This document shows positions 53,256 through 62,822 of a stretch of 64,000 nucleotides of DNA, in pieces; within the stretch, counting starts at the first letter, position 1; every line of letters begins with the position of its first letter. The notes below the pieces were generated by a model. It saw only the letters and a program-made list of their open reading frames with translations, was not told the origin of the DNA and did not search any database. The position numbers were made by a program, and so were the translations under genes. This stretch comes from Bryobacteraceae bacterium (lineage in GTDB: Bacteria; Acidobacteriota; Terriglobia; Bryobacterales; Bryobacteraceae): assembly GCA_041394945.1 (NCBI GenBank), contig JAWKHH010000003.1:1426001-1490000 (forward strand), read 5' to 3'.

Positions 53256-53277
53256 CCTCCCCGTCGGCATCCTCCCA

Positions 53278-55284
53278 CTACTTCGGCCAGACCTGCGTCC
53301 CGCCCGCCCGGATCATCACCAGCTTCCCATCCGTCTGCAGGATCAACTCGCTGTACTGATTCTCCACTGAGTTCGTACCCGTCGCAAAGTGCACCTCGCC
53401 CTTCGGTCCATACATCACCAGGTTGCCGTCAACTTGCATGCAAACCCGGTCCGCCGGCTTGTCTACCGTGTTCGTCGCCCAAAGCGCCGCGCGGGGCTTC
53501 AGTTGATACAACACCAGGTTCCCATCCTCCTGATAGATCAGCTCGTGCGTCCGGTTCACATTGAACAACGATTGCCCCTTCAACAGCGACGCCCCCGGAA
53601 TCAGGCTCGAACGCTCCGCCGGCGTCACCTGCACCGGCGTCGCCACGCCGTTCTCCCAAACCGTCAACCCGATCGACGTCACAATCGCCAACTTCCCGTC
53701 GTCGCGCACCAGCAGCGTGCTGTTCTCTCGTCCCGGTCCGTAAGTGGCGGAGTGCCATAGCGCGTTGCTGTCCGCGTACATCACGAGATTGCCGTCCGTC
53801 TGCATCACCACGATCCCCGGCTTGCTGCCTGCCTTCTCCGCCGACCAAACCTTGAAGTTGTCCGCCACCCGATAAAGCACCAGATCGCCGTTCGTATAGA
53901 TCAGCCTGTACTGGCGATTGGGCGAGAGGATCGACTCGTTCGGCGACAGCGTTTTACCGGGGCTCAGCCTTCCGCCCTCAATCGGGTCCGGGGTTGGAGT
54001 GGGCGTCGGAGTCGGTGTAGGGGTTGGAGTCGGCGTCGTCCCGCCCGCCGTCGTGAACTTCCATTCCTTGGCGAACGCGTTTCCATTCTCGTCGGTCCCG
54101 GAGAAGTTGGCCGTATAGGTAACTCCCGCCGCCAAGGGCGCCTTCGGAACCGCGAAAAACGCTCTCTGGTTCATTCTGGTGTCATTCGCTTTGCTCAGCA
54201 AATGGACCGGAACGTCGGCCCCGTCCGCCGTCCGCAGCGTTGCCGTGAAAGGCGTCGTCGCCGTGCCCTGCGTGGGTGTCCGCGGTTGATTCACGAATAT
54301 CGAGACGGGGTAGCCGAACGGCCGCTCTTCATTCGGCAGCGGGAGCGGCGTCTCCCCGCCATGCCACGACACCGGCACTCCGGTTGCGCCATCCCAGGGA
54401 TAGGCCGTCAGAAGACGAGTAGCCGGATACTTGACTGGTTGCGACCGGCCGAAGTTGACCACGGTGCTCGTATTCGTTCCACTGCCGAAATCGTCGGCCG
54501 TGTAGTCCATGAACGGCGTTCGATGGAAGACCGTCGCCAGGAACCCGTCAATCGCCGCCATCGGATCGGTCCCCACAATCACCACCTCACCCGCCGGCTC
54601 CAGGCCTCCGAAGTACTGCTGCCGTTCGAAGTCTTCCAAACCAAAGAACCCCGCCTTGCCGGGCGCCTCTTCGTGGGCGGCGCCGATGCCGTTTCTCGCC
54701 AGATAGTCCGCGTGACCCTGTGCCGCCAGGTTCGTCGATGCCGCCAGCCGCGCCGGCGGCAGCCCCATGCCGGCTCGCAGGGTGTTGTCGTATTCGAGCG
54801 CCTGCCGTTGCACCGCGGTAGGCATGAACGCCGGAGCGGGTTCCTCGATAGCGTCGATCGAAAACGACGTACCCGCCATCTCGCTCGGCTTGAAACTCTG
54901 CACCGTCAGTTTCACTTTGTGCGGCCCGGCTCCGTATCCGCTCAGGTCAATGTAGGCCGGCGCCTGCCACCGGACTTCCTGAAGGTAGAACGACCAAAAG
55001 CCCGTAAACTGATCGTCGATCGTTACTGACACGTAGCCGCCGTCAGGGCCGAGCCTACGGTACATCGCGAAGCTCTGTCCCTTGACTTCGAAACTTACGC
55101 TGCTTGAAACGACACTCGTGGTCATGTACGACCCGCCGGAGGCGCCAGCATCGGTCGTTGGGACCCACGTGCCTTGGTAGGTAAACACTTGACTGTTCTC
55201 TTCGACTCTTTGGCCGAAGGCGGCAGTGGAAGCAATCAGGAACGCGGCGGCCAGGACGGCCGCGAGCCGTTTGGTCAGTTGCAT
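53278..55284 (-). CDS. Secreted CAP-domain protein with C-terminal B-lectin repeats
   Basis: ATG 55284, preceded by CAGGAG, gives 668 residues with a signal peptide (LAAVLAAAFLIASTAAFG). An N-terminal beta-sandwich (about 30-135) is followed by a CAP/SCP domain (about 150-280: EYDNTLRAGMGLPPARLAAS, HADYLARNGIGAAHEE), an Ig-like region, and a Pro-Thr linker (about 430-445). The end holds two bulb-type lectin units with three intact Q-x-D-x-N-x-V-x-Y sugar sites (QTDGNLVMY, QEDGNLVLY, QVDGNLVMY) and others degraded. It probably binds mannose-rich surfaces. Comparable lectin units occur in some bacteriocins, but no killing domain is seen. Confidence 0.85.
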   Translation of the reverse strand: MQLTKRLAAVLAAAFLIASTAAFGQRVEENSQVFTYQGTWVPTTDAGASGGSYMTTSVVSSSVSFEVKGQSFAMYRRLGPDGGYVSVTIDDQFTGFWSFYLQEVRWQAPAYIDLSGYGAGPHKVKLTVQSFKPSEMAGTSFSIDAIEEPAPAFMPTAVQRQALEYDNTLRAGMGLPPARLAASTNLAAQGHADYLARNGIGAAHEEAPGKAGFFGLEDFERQQYFGGLEPAGEVVIVGTDPMAAIDGFLATVFHRTPFMDYTADDFGSGTNTSTVVNFGRSQPVKYPATRLLTAYPWDGATGVPVSWHGGETPLPLPNEERPFGYPVSIFVNQPRTPTQGTATTPFTATLRTADGADVPVHLLSKANDTRMNQRAFFAVPKAPLAAGVTYTANFSGTDENGNAFAKEWKFTTAGGTTPTPTPTPTPTPTPTPDPIEGGRLSPGKTLSPNESILSPNRQYRLIYTNGDLVLYRVADNFKVWSAEKAGSKPGIVVMQTDGNLVMYADSNALWHSATYGPGRENSTLLVRDDGKLAIVTSIGLTVWENGVATPVQVTPAERSSLIPGASLLKGQSLFNVNRTHELIYQEDGNLVLYQLKPRAALWATNTVDKPADRVCMQVDGNLVMYGPKGEVHFATGTNSVENQYSELILQTDGKLVMIRAGGTQVWPK
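53990..54040. repeat. Simple repeat encoding the Pro-Thr linker
   Basis: Imperfect 6-base units (variants of ggagtc/ggtgta/ggcgtc on the plus strand) encode about 15 alternating Pro and Thr residues of the CAP-lectin protein. Such tracts vary in copy number between strains. Confidence 0.75.
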
Positions 55285-55370
55285 ATCGGTCTCCTGTTTG
55301 GGTAGGGCGAGAATTTTCGGCGGCGACAGGCGTCGCACCGCAATAAATCTGGAGACCCCGCCGCCGCGGC

Positions 55371-56069
55371 TCAGCGCCGTCGGCCGCGTACCATGCGGGC
55401 CGCCGTCTGACCATCAATGGATGTATGTCTGAATCGCGTCCGCTCGGGCCGCCGGTGCAGCCGTGCGATCCGGCGCTCCATCCGCCGCGCCAGCCGCTCC
55501 CACAGCGTCGACGTATCGGGCGCGAAGATGTCGTCCGGCCGGGGATTCAGAATGTGCCAAGTGCCCAGCTCCACCTCGTGCTCGAGCTGACCTCCGCCCC
55601 AACCGGCATAGCCGAGGAACACCTTGAGCGTGCCTTCCGAAGTTCCCAGCGCCGTTTCGAGCGATTCGCGCGAGGTGAGCAGGTGGATGCCCGGCAGCAC
55701 CGTTTGCGCCCCCTCCGGACCCCGCTTCGCCCGCAGCAGCGCCAGCATTCCCGTTCGCTGCACCGGCCCGCCCCGCCACACCCGTTCTTCGCCGCGCGGC
55801 GATTCCGTCCGCTCAAACAGATCGGCGATCGTCAGTCGCGACGGCCTCGTGATCACCAGTCCCGCCGCCCCGTCCGGACCGTAGCCGGTGAGCAGCACCA
55901 CCGTCTCCGCGAAGTTCGGATCGGCCAGATCCCGCGCCGCGATCAGCAGCCGGCCCTTGGCCAAGTCCCGCGGGTCGGCGTGGGTTTCCGCCTTGGCGGC
56001 CGCGAGCAGGGCGAGGACGGCGATGAGGGCGGCGCTGCGCACGTTTCTGATTCTGGACCCATGGTACAT
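55371..56069 (-). CDS. YqgE/AlgH-family protein with a signal peptide
   Basis: This 232-residue protein has the YqgE pattern (KGRLLIAARDLADPNFAETV; LLTGYGPDGAAGLVITRPS; VFLGYAGWGGGQLEHEV). The N-terminal stretch RNVRSAALIAVLALLAAAKA looks like a signal peptide, whereas YqgE is normally cytoplasmic and starts directly at the GRLL segment. An internal start is not favoured because there is no ATG before KGRLL. The C-terminus is an unusual Arg-rich tail. Function of the family is not established. It lies 86 bases after the CAP-lectin gene in the same direction. Confidence 0.75.
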   Translation of the reverse strand: MYHGSRIRNVRSAALIAVLALLAAAKAETHADPRDLAKGRLLIAARDLADPNFAETVVLLTGYGPDGAAGLVITRPSRLTIADLFERTESPRGEERVWRGGPVQRTGMLALLRAKRGPEGAQTVLPGIHLLTSRESLETALGTSEGTLKVFLGYAGWGGGQLEHEVELGTWHILNPRPDDIFAPDTSTLWERLARRMERRIARLHRRPERTRFRHTSIDGQTAARMVRGRRR

Positions 56070-56170
56070 CGCCGCCGCGGCGATGGGCCGCCGGCTGTCT
56101 CAGTTCCCGCCACGGCGCCAGGCCGCACCCGGTCACCACGTCCCTGTCTGCGCTACGAGTGTCCCAATTC

Positions 56171-56199
56171 TGGACAGTTCGGCCCCGCGCAGCTACAAT
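56171..56199 (+). promoter_or_regulatory. Promoter with overlapping inverted repeat for the giant propeller gene
   Basis: TGGACA (56171-56176, 5/6 match) and TACAAT (56194-56199, 5/6 match) are exactly 17 bases apart. An inverted repeat, TGTCC (56160-56164) and GGACA (56172-56176), covers the -35, so a repressor could block it. The leader to GTG 56243 is about 37 bases. Confidence 0.55.
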
Positions 56200-56242
56200 C
56201 AATTCGACCAAGCTGTCTCATTTCACTTCGAGGAGATCATCA

Positions 56243-59200
56243 GTGCGAAATCGTACGGTGAGAGTGAAGGGGTTGAACTTGCTGCGGTTCGGGCTTTGGG
56301 CCTGCACCCTAGGCGCTTTTGGGGCGGATCTTCCGGCCATCTTTCACGAAGAACGCATCCCGGGCCGCGATCCGGAGTACGTGGGCCTCGGCTTTTCCGG
56401 GCCGGTGAGGGTGACCGCGAACGGGATGCGGTTTGGGCGCGGCGGCGCCGTGGAACTGCGCTTCGCCGGCGACCGCCAGCCGGCACAGATCCGGGGCGAC
56501 GGGACGGCAGTGCCCTGGGCCCGGTATGTCGGCAACAGGGTTGAGCGCGGGAATGGCTACTCACGGATCCGGTTGCATGAGGCCTACCCGGGAATTGACG
56601 TTCTCGTATACCGGCAAGGGCGAAACGTAGAGTATGACCTGGAGGTCGCGAAGGGCGCCGACCCCGCCGGCTTCCGCATCGTGATCGAAGGCGCAACGGC
56701 GCGGGTTGACGACCAGGGAGATCTGCTGATCTCTGGCGGAGAGGTAGAGTTGCGCCATCGGGCGCCGCGTGTCACGCAGAACGGGAAGGCCGTCGCCGCG
56801 CGGTACGAGATGCATGGGCAAGAGGTTGGGATCGCTCTTGACGAATACGACAGGACTCGCGATTTGGTCGTGGATCCCCTCGTCGAGTGGATTTACCTTC
56901 TCAACAGCTACGCGGAACAACCGATGGTTTCGGGTCTTACTCCGGACGGAAAGTTGGTGGTCGCAACGGTCGCGGCCACGGCCGACTTCTTCTTGCCCAC
57001 CGTTGTCGGGCAGGCGTTTCCGGCCGGGAGTTCGAATTTGATCGCGGTGTGGCAGTTGACGGAAGGCGGGAACGAGATTGCGCGCTATACGATCTTCGGC
57101 GCGAACTGGAACAACACGCCGTACGATATGGCAATCGCGGCCGACGGCTCCATTCACATCGTCGGGCAGACCGTCGGGACCGGCTTCCCCATCGTCGGTG
57201 GATTCATTTCGTCCCACCCATTCGGCGACTCGAGCGGATTCTACGTCAGGCTCGACCCGCAGTTCGGAATCGCCTATTCCACCCTGATCACCGGCAGCGG
57301 ACTGAACAATTCCGCGGAGAAGATCGCATTGAACCCGAAGGGCGATGTCTACATCGCCGGCTACACCGATTCGACCGACTTTCCACTGATCAACGGCCGG
57401 CAGACGCAGGCAAGCAGGGCCTTCCTGATGCAAATTCGGGCAGGCTTGCCGATCTATTCCTCCTATTGGGGAATACGCCAAGGCACGGCTTCCACTGGAG
57501 TGGGGCCCGCCGTTCTCGCGCTATCGGCCACCGACAACGAGCTGGCTGTGGCGATGCTCGGGTGTACCGGAACGGTGACGTCGCCATCCCGGTGTGACTA
57601 TCCCATCGTCAAGCTATCCGCGGATTTGAAGGATGTGCTGTGGTCGAGGTCGATGTCAACAACAATCATTCCGGCGTCCCTGCTTTGGGGAGCCGATAGC
57701 AACTTGTTCGTCGGCGGTGGACAGGCCGGGAGGGGACCGTCGATCTCAAAACTGAATGGGGCCACGGGCGTTACGCTGTGGGACTACCGGCCCGCGCTCA
57801 AGGATGCGGGAGGACGAATCTTATCCTTGGCGCAGGACACGAGTGGTTACATCTACGGCGGCGGCGAGGCTGGCCTTCCGGGACCCCTCGTCAATGCGTT
57901 CCAGACGGCGAACATGGGCTTCCTGGATGGCTATTTCGTGCGGTTGAATCCGGCGGGCTCGGCCGTGGATGCGACATTGCTCGGCGGGGATCAGGATGAC
58001 CGGATCTTGAGGGTTCATTTGACATCGACCCCAGGCGTCCTATACCTCACGGGCACGACACAGTCCTTCGATTTCCCACAGACCGAGGTTGTGCTCAACT
58101 ACTTTCCGCTCTATCGGACATCCGCGCCGTGGGCCGGCAAGCTCGATCTCACGAAGGATGAGTGCCGGACATGGGTAAATCCCGTCGAGTCGGTCATGGC
58201 GAAACCCGGAGGCGCCTATCCACTTCGGGTCTTTACGACCGGTGCGGCCTGCTCCTGGAGCTTTACGAGCGATCAGCCATGGGCCCGGACCAACTTGCCG
58301 TCCGGGAGCAACAGCGGCCGGATGACGATCACCGTCGACACGAATTTCGGCGCCGCGCGGACAGCCAACTTGAGCTCCGGCGGCTTGGTGAAACACACGG
58401 TCCGGCAGACAAACAGCGACTGCCGGGTGACTCTGAGCACGGGGCGGCTGATGGTTCCGAACAAAGGCGGCGTCTACAACGTGGACTACTCGGTAGGGAA
58501 CAGCTGCGCGGCGGCCACGTGGACGAGCGATTCGAGCTGGGCATCGGGAAAGTACACCGGGTTTGGAATCAACCCATCGTTTGATCGCGTGCAGGTGACG
58601 GTGGCGGCGAACACGACGGGACGCCGAAGGGAAGCGCGGCTGTCGTTCGCGGGATATAGTTTCCGGGTTGTCCAGGGCCAGACGGGGGACGGTGGAAACA
58701 GCCCGTCGGTACCGTCCGCGAACGTGGTCCAGGCGGGCGTGAGTCAGGTATTGACGTTTCAGTTCTACCACCCGAAGGGGTTCACCGAGCTCGATGTGGT
58801 CAACGTTCTGATCAACCAGTATCTGGATGGGGATCACGCGTGCTACGTGGCGTATTCACGGAAGTTCGATGTGCTTTATTTGGTTAAGGACCTCGGGCCC
58901 GGTAGCGGACTTTCAGACGGCCTGACGTTGGGGAACACCGGCTCGGTGAGCAATAGCCAGTGCCGGATCTATTCTGCGGGGTCTTCGGCGGCAGGAGACG
59001 GGAATACGCTGACGCTGAAGCTGAATGTGGAGTATCTCGGCACGTTCAAAGGCAACAAAGTCATCTACTCAGCCGCTCGAGATTTGGGCGGGCTGAATTC
59101 GGGCTGGCAAACGGTTGGAGCATCATTGATACCGGAAGCTGCGACGAGCTATCCGGCGCCGTTCACGATGAGTCCCGTGACGGGAGCGGCAGCCACCCAG

Positions 59201-59590
59201 ACCGTTTCGTTCGCCTACCGCGACGCCGCAAGCGCTGGAAACATCAAAACGGTGTGGGCGCTGATGAACACGGCGATTGACGGCAGGCAGGCATGTTTCG
59301 TCGCGTACTATGCGCCAGGGAACACGCTGTATCTGTATCCCGACAACGGGGACGGCGGACAGGCGGCTTCCATCGTGCTGGCCGGTACCAACACGATCGA
59401 AAACAGCCAATGCCGGATCAGCGCGCAGGGTTCGACCGTATTGTTGAATGGGAACCAGTTGACCCTGAACTTGAACATGCAATTCAAACCGGCGTTTCAC
59501 GGATCGAAGGCGGTATGGATGGCCGTTCAGACCCTCGCAAACCAGACGAGCGCATGGAAGGTGAACGGATCGTGGCAGGTGCCGCAGTAG
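56243..59590 (+). CDS. Giant secreted propeller / BACON-like protein with duplicated C-terminal module
   Basis: GTG 56243 (AGGAG 8 bases before it) gives 1115 residues with a signal peptide (LNLLRFGLWACTLGAFGA). The N-module (YPGIDVLVYRQGRNVEYDLE ... RDLVVDPLV) is clearly related to the SBBP protein at 11575. A propeller of SBBP-like blades follows (VYIAGYTDSTDFPL), then two BACON-like domains (about 660-840, CSWSFTSDQPWARTNLPSGS). Two copies of the C-terminal module end it (VVNVLINQYLDGDHACYVAY ... VSNSQC; and TAIDGRQACFVAY ... IENSQC). It is expressed from a strong-looking promoter. Function unknown; probably cell-surface exposed. Confidence 0.82.
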   Translation: MRNRTVRVKGLNLLRFGLWACTLGAFGADLPAIFHEERIPGRDPEYVGLGFSGPVRVTANGMRFGRGGAVELRFAGDRQPAQIRGDGTAVPWARYVGNRVERGNGYSRIRLHEAYPGIDVLVYRQGRNVEYDLEVAKGADPAGFRIVIEGATARVDDQGDLLISGGEVELRHRAPRVTQNGKAVAARYEMHGQEVGIALDEYDRTRDLVVDPLVEWIYLLNSYAEQPMVSGLTPDGKLVVATVAATADFFLPTVVGQAFPAGSSNLIAVWQLTEGGNEIARYTIFGANWNNTPYDMAIAADGSIHIVGQTVGTGFPIVGGFISSHPFGDSSGFYVRLDPQFGIAYSTLITGSGLNNSAEKIALNPKGDVYIAGYTDSTDFPLINGRQTQASRAFLMQIRAGLPIYSSYWGIRQGTASTGVGPAVLALSATDNELAVAMLGCTGTVTSPSRCDYPIVKLSADLKDVLWSRSMSTTIIPASLLWGADSNLFVGGGQAGRGPSISKLNGATGVTLWDYRPALKDAGGRILSLAQDTSGYIYGGGEAGLPGPLVNAFQTANMGFLDGYFVRLNPAGSAVDATLLGGDQDDRILRVHLTSTPGVLYLTGTTQSFDFPQTEVVLNYFPLYRTSAPWAGKLDLTKDECRTWVNPVESVMAKPGGAYPLRVFTTGAACSWSFTSDQPWARTNLPSGSNSGRMTITVDTNFGAARTANLSSGGLVKHTVRQTNSDCRVTLSTGRLMVPNKGGVYNVDYSVGNSCAAATWTSDSSWASGKYTGFGINPSFDRVQVTVAANTTGRRREARLSFAGYSFRVVQGQTGDGGNSPSVPSANVVQAGVSQVLTFQFYHPKGFTELDVVNVLINQYLDGDHACYVAYSRKFDVLYLVKDLGPGSGLSDGLTLGNTGSVSNSQCRIYSAGSSAAGDGNTLTLKLNVEYLGTFKGNKVIYSAARDLGGLNSGWQTVGASLIPEAATSYPAPFTMSPVTGAAATQTVSFAYRDAASAGNIKTVWALMNTAIDGRQACFVAYYAPGNTLYLYPDNGDGGQAASIVLAGTNTIENSQCRISAQGSTVLLNGNQLTLNLNMQFKPAFHGSKAVWMAVQTLANQTSAWKVNGSWQVPQ

Positions 59591-59620
59591 ACCCGGCTGG
59601 CGAATGTGCTCCCGCGCGCT

Positions 59621-62600
59621 TCAGTCGCCCCCGTCCCGCCGGGCCACCGTCTTCGGCCTCTCACCGTCGCTGCGGCTCCGCTCGCCAAAACCCGGCCCCC
59701 GCTGGTTGAGAAACTGCGGGCTGCCGATCACCGTCTCCATCAAAACCGAGAACCGATACCCGCCTGACACGAACGCCTTCTTCATCTCGCCGATCAGCGG
59801 CTCGTCGGAAAGCTGTAAGCCGCGGCTCAACGCATAGGCCAGCGCCTTCCGGCACAAGTTGTCGACGAAATCCTTCTCGCGATGCGCCTTGATGTAGGCA
59901 ACCAGCCCGTCCAGCCCGTCGCCTTCTCCGCCTCCCGGGTACTCCGCCTTCGCATCCACGGGCCGCCCTCCCAGATCCTGCGTGCGATGCTCGCCCACCG
60001 GACCGTAGCCCTCAAACGCCAGCCCGAACCCGTCGAACCGCGCATGGCACCCGGCGCACGCCGGATTCTCACGGTGCTTCGCCAGCATCTGCCGCAGCGG
60101 CAGGTTCATCTGCGCCTCATCGCTCGGCAGTTCCGGCACCGAGGGCGGCGGCGGCGGGATCACCTCCCCAAGCACCGTCTTCGCCACCCAATAGCCGCGC
60201 TTCACCGGCGATGTCCGGTTCCCCGGCGAGTTGCGCGTCAGGAATACCGCCATCGGAAGAATGCCGCCCCGCCCATACTTGCGCGCGTCTTCCACCTTCG
60301 CCCAGCCCCTGCTGCCGCGGCGGAACAAGCGCTGGTCCTCGATCCCGTAGTGCTTCGCCAGCACGCGGTTCACGAAGGTGTCTTTCCCGTAGAGCAGATC
60401 GAGCATCGAACGGTCGTTGCGGATCACGTCGTCCAGCAGGTGAATCGGCTCCTGGAACATCGCCTCCCGCAGTTCGTTGGTGAAGTCCGGGAAGCGTGTC
60501 CGATCCACCGCGTTGTGGTTCTCGAAGTGCCGGAAATCGAAGAGATTGCCGCCAAACTCCGTCGCCAGCGCGAGGGACCGTTTGTCCTTCAACATGCGCC
60601 GCGCCTGGCTCATCAGCGCTTCGGGCTTTGTCAACTCGCCCTTCACTGCCGCGTCGAGCAACTGCTGGTCGGGCAGGCTCGACCACAACAGGTAGCTGAG
60701 CCGGCTCGCCAACGCGTTGTTCGAAAGTGGAACCATCTTCGGCGCCGGCGCGGGCTCGGCCTTCCGCCGCCCTGGCTTCGCCCGCGAAACCTCCACTTTG
60801 GCCGGCGGCTTCTCGAGCGATTCGATCCGGTAGCAAAAGTCCGGCGACATCAGCACGTAGACGATCATTTCCCGCATCGCTTCCTCGTGGCTGAGGCTGC
60901 TCTCCGTCCGCAGCGACTTATAGTAGGTGATCATCGCGTCGCGTTCGCCGCCCGTGACCGGCCGGCGCCAGGCCCGGGCGGCGAAATCGGCAAGCGTATC
61001 CAAATGCACCGGCTCGGCATCGAGCCGCGCTTTCTCCACCGCGCGGATGGTTGCGTTCACACGCCGGAAATGCTCCGTGATCGCCTCCTTCGACAACTCC
61101 TCGCCGCCCTCGGCCGCCTTCGCCAGGTAGAGCTCGCGGATGCTGAAGATGACTTTTTCCGAAGTGACCGCTTCGTCGCCGGGACGGAAGCTGCCGGACT
61201 CGCGCCCACGCCCATCGATCTCACCGCTCTGGTTGAAGAAGAACTGGACGTAGGTCCGCGTCGTCTGGTCGCCCACCGTGTCAAACTCGAGCCACAGCCG
61301 GTCGAGCTCCTCGCGGCCCTTGTCATCGAGAATCAGCTCCTGCAGCGGCGTATCGTCGCGGAAATAGCCCATCACGTTGTGGAACCCCGCGCTCAGCAGC
61401 CGCCCCTTGTCCTCGGAATCGTCCGGGTAGAATCGCCCACGCTCGCTGATGTAGAAGGCGTCTGGAAACACGCTCGCGAACTTCGTCCACGCCGTTTCGT
61501 ACCGTTCGCGCTGGCCCGCCGGGACTATCAGGTCCGGATCGGCGAATCGCGCCCGCACCATCAGCGCCTCGTTGCGCAGACCCACCTGGTCCTCCGTAGG
61601 TACGCCGCCGGCGCGCGGCATGATCGGCATCTCCGGCGGCGGCTCGCCTTCCGCCAGCAGCGCTTTCGGATCGAAGTCCCGCCGGTGCGCCGCAAACGCC
61701 CGCAGCTTCCAGTTCATCAGCGGCTGCGATGTGCCCGAGAGGCCGGTCACCTTCGGGCTCCGGTAGAGCGCCATCGTGAGCTTTCGGACACGCATCGTCC
61801 AGTCCCGCATCTTCACGCACCCCTCGCGCACAAGCTCCATCTGCTTGTGCTCCGGCGAAGGCAGCATGCGCCACATCGATCGCAGGCGCGCGATCGGGCC
61901 CACCTCTTCCATCGGGTCCTCGAGAATGCCCCGGACCATCGGCAGGTACTTCGGGCTAATCTTCACCTCCGCGGCGAAATCGGCCAGAGTCGCGTCCGGT
62001 TTCTCGAGCGCGGCGCGGTGCTTGTAGCGCCACGCGGCCTGGAAGTAATCGGCGAGGTCGGTGGGCTGGCGCTTGTAGAAGTCGACGATCCGGATGATCG
62101 TGTACTTTTCCCGATCGCTCTCGGCAAGCATCGGGTGCGGCGCGAAGCCGATCCCGTTCATGCCGAGGAAAAGGTGGCTCGCCACGTCGCGCGCGGCTTG
62201 CAGATATTTGTTCAACAGAGCCGGCGACATCGAAAGCGACTCGCCCGTGTTATCGAAGCCCGACGGATTCGCCGGGTCCACCGGAAACTCACGCGTCGGC
62301 TTCATGTCGACGCCCGTCAAATCCCGGATCGTGTAGTTGTACTCGGCGTTGCTCAGCCGGCGCACCAGCACCGGACCGGGATCGCCCGCGTTCTTCCGCG
62401 CTTCGACGTCGCGCATCTGCTCCACCCACGCGATCACGGCTTCGCGATCGGCCTCCGGCGGCTGCTTCAGCCCCTTTGGCGGCATCTCGTGCGCCTTCAA
62501 CTTCTCGGCTGCCAACGCCCAACGCGAATGGTCGCGCACCGTATCGGCCATCGTGCCGTACTGGGCAAGGTCGAACTGCGCCGCCGGATTCTTCGCGCCA

Positions 62601-62734
62601 TGGCAGGCCGTGCAATAGGCCGCCACGAACGGCTTCACCTGCGTTCCGAACTGCTTCTCGAGGTCCGCTTCGGACACTTCGGCCACCATTGTGGCGGGCA
62701 CAGCTACCGCCAGCGCGGCCAGAAATACTTTCAA
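59621..62734 (-). CDS. DUF1592-type (PSD) cytochrome c protein
   Basis: TTG 62734 with GAGGAGG four bases upstream gives 1037 residues; a TTG eight codons earlier is less likely. The signal peptide is KVFLAALAVAVPATMVA. The PSCyt heme site is CTACHGAKN near residue 40, with MPPKG as the Met-ligand region. DUF1587 (RLSNAEYNYTIRDLTGVDM), DUF1592/1588 (SPDFCYRIESLEK; RNSPGNRTSPVKRGYWVAK, with a second heme-like CAGCH) and DUF1585 (LCRKALAYALSRGLQLSDE) follow. The usual DUF1552 partner is not adjacent. Functions of this planctomycete-type family are unresolved. Confidence 0.88.
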   Translation of the reverse strand: MKVFLAALAVAVPATMVAEVSEADLEKQFGTQVKPFVAAYCTACHGAKNPAAQFDLAQYGTMADTVRDHSRWALAAEKLKAHEMPPKGLKQPPEADREAVIAWVEQMRDVEARKNAGDPGPVLVRRLSNAEYNYTIRDLTGVDMKPTREFPVDPANPSGFDNTGESLSMSPALLNKYLQAARDVASHLFLGMNGIGFAPHPMLAESDREKYTIIRIVDFYKRQPTDLADYFQAAWRYKHRAALEKPDATLADFAAEVKISPKYLPMVRGILEDPMEEVGPIARLRSMWRMLPSPEHKQMELVREGCVKMRDWTMRVRKLTMALYRSPKVTGLSGTSQPLMNWKLRAFAAHRRDFDPKALLAEGEPPPEMPIMPRAGGVPTEDQVGLRNEALMVRARFADPDLIVPAGQRERYETAWTKFASVFPDAFYISERGRFYPDDSEDKGRLLSAGFHNVMGYFRDDTPLQELILDDKGREELDRLWLEFDTVGDQTTRTYVQFFFNQSGEIDGRGRESGSFRPGDEAVTSEKVIFSIRELYLAKAAEGGEELSKEAITEHFRRVNATIRAVEKARLDAEPVHLDTLADFAARAWRRPVTGGERDAMITYYKSLRTESSLSHEEAMREMIVYVLMSPDFCYRIESLEKPPAKVEVSRAKPGRRKAEPAPAPKMVPLSNNALASRLSYLLWSSLPDQQLLDAAVKGELTKPEALMSQARRMLKDKRSLALATEFGGNLFDFRHFENHNAVDRTRFPDFTNELREAMFQEPIHLLDDVIRNDRSMLDLLYGKDTFVNRVLAKHYGIEDQRLFRRGSRGWAKVEDARKYGRGGILPMAVFLTRNSPGNRTSPVKRGYWVAKTVLGEVIPPPPPSVPELPSDEAQMNLPLRQMLAKHRENPACAGCHARFDGFGLAFEGYGPVGEHRTQDLGGRPVDAKAEYPGGGEGDGLDGLVAYIKAHREKDFVDNLCRKALAYALSRGLQLSDEPLIGEMKKAFVSGGYRFSVLMETVIGSPQFLNQRGPGFGERSRSDGERPKTVARRDGGD

Positions 62735-62785
62735 GACGCCTCCTCTTCGATCCACCAACTTCTATCATAAGTTTCCCGGTTCCGG

Positions 62786-62815
62786 TTGACACCGCCCGCG
62801 GCGCCGAAATCTAAT
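62786..62815 (+). promoter_or_regulatory. Strong promoter giving a probably leaderless message
   Basis: A perfect TTGACA (62786-62791) and TCTAAT (62810-62815, 5/6 match) are 18 bases apart. The -10 ends 7 bases before GTG 62823, so transcription should start at the start codon. No ribosome site exists between. Confidence 0.55.
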
Positions 62816-62822
62816 CGAAAAG

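Noticed and set aside
53278..55284. Lectin-like bacteriocin
   Set aside because: It has no known killing domain and carries a CAP domain and a normal signal peptide; no immunity gene is nearby.
59882..62770. Long plus-strand open frame antisense to the DUF1592 gene
   Set aside because: It is His/Arg-rich with no domain pattern; the minus strand encodes a complete heme protein with known domains. High GC content makes such antisense frames common (similar cases at 19557-22199, 21582-23933 and 33156-34544).
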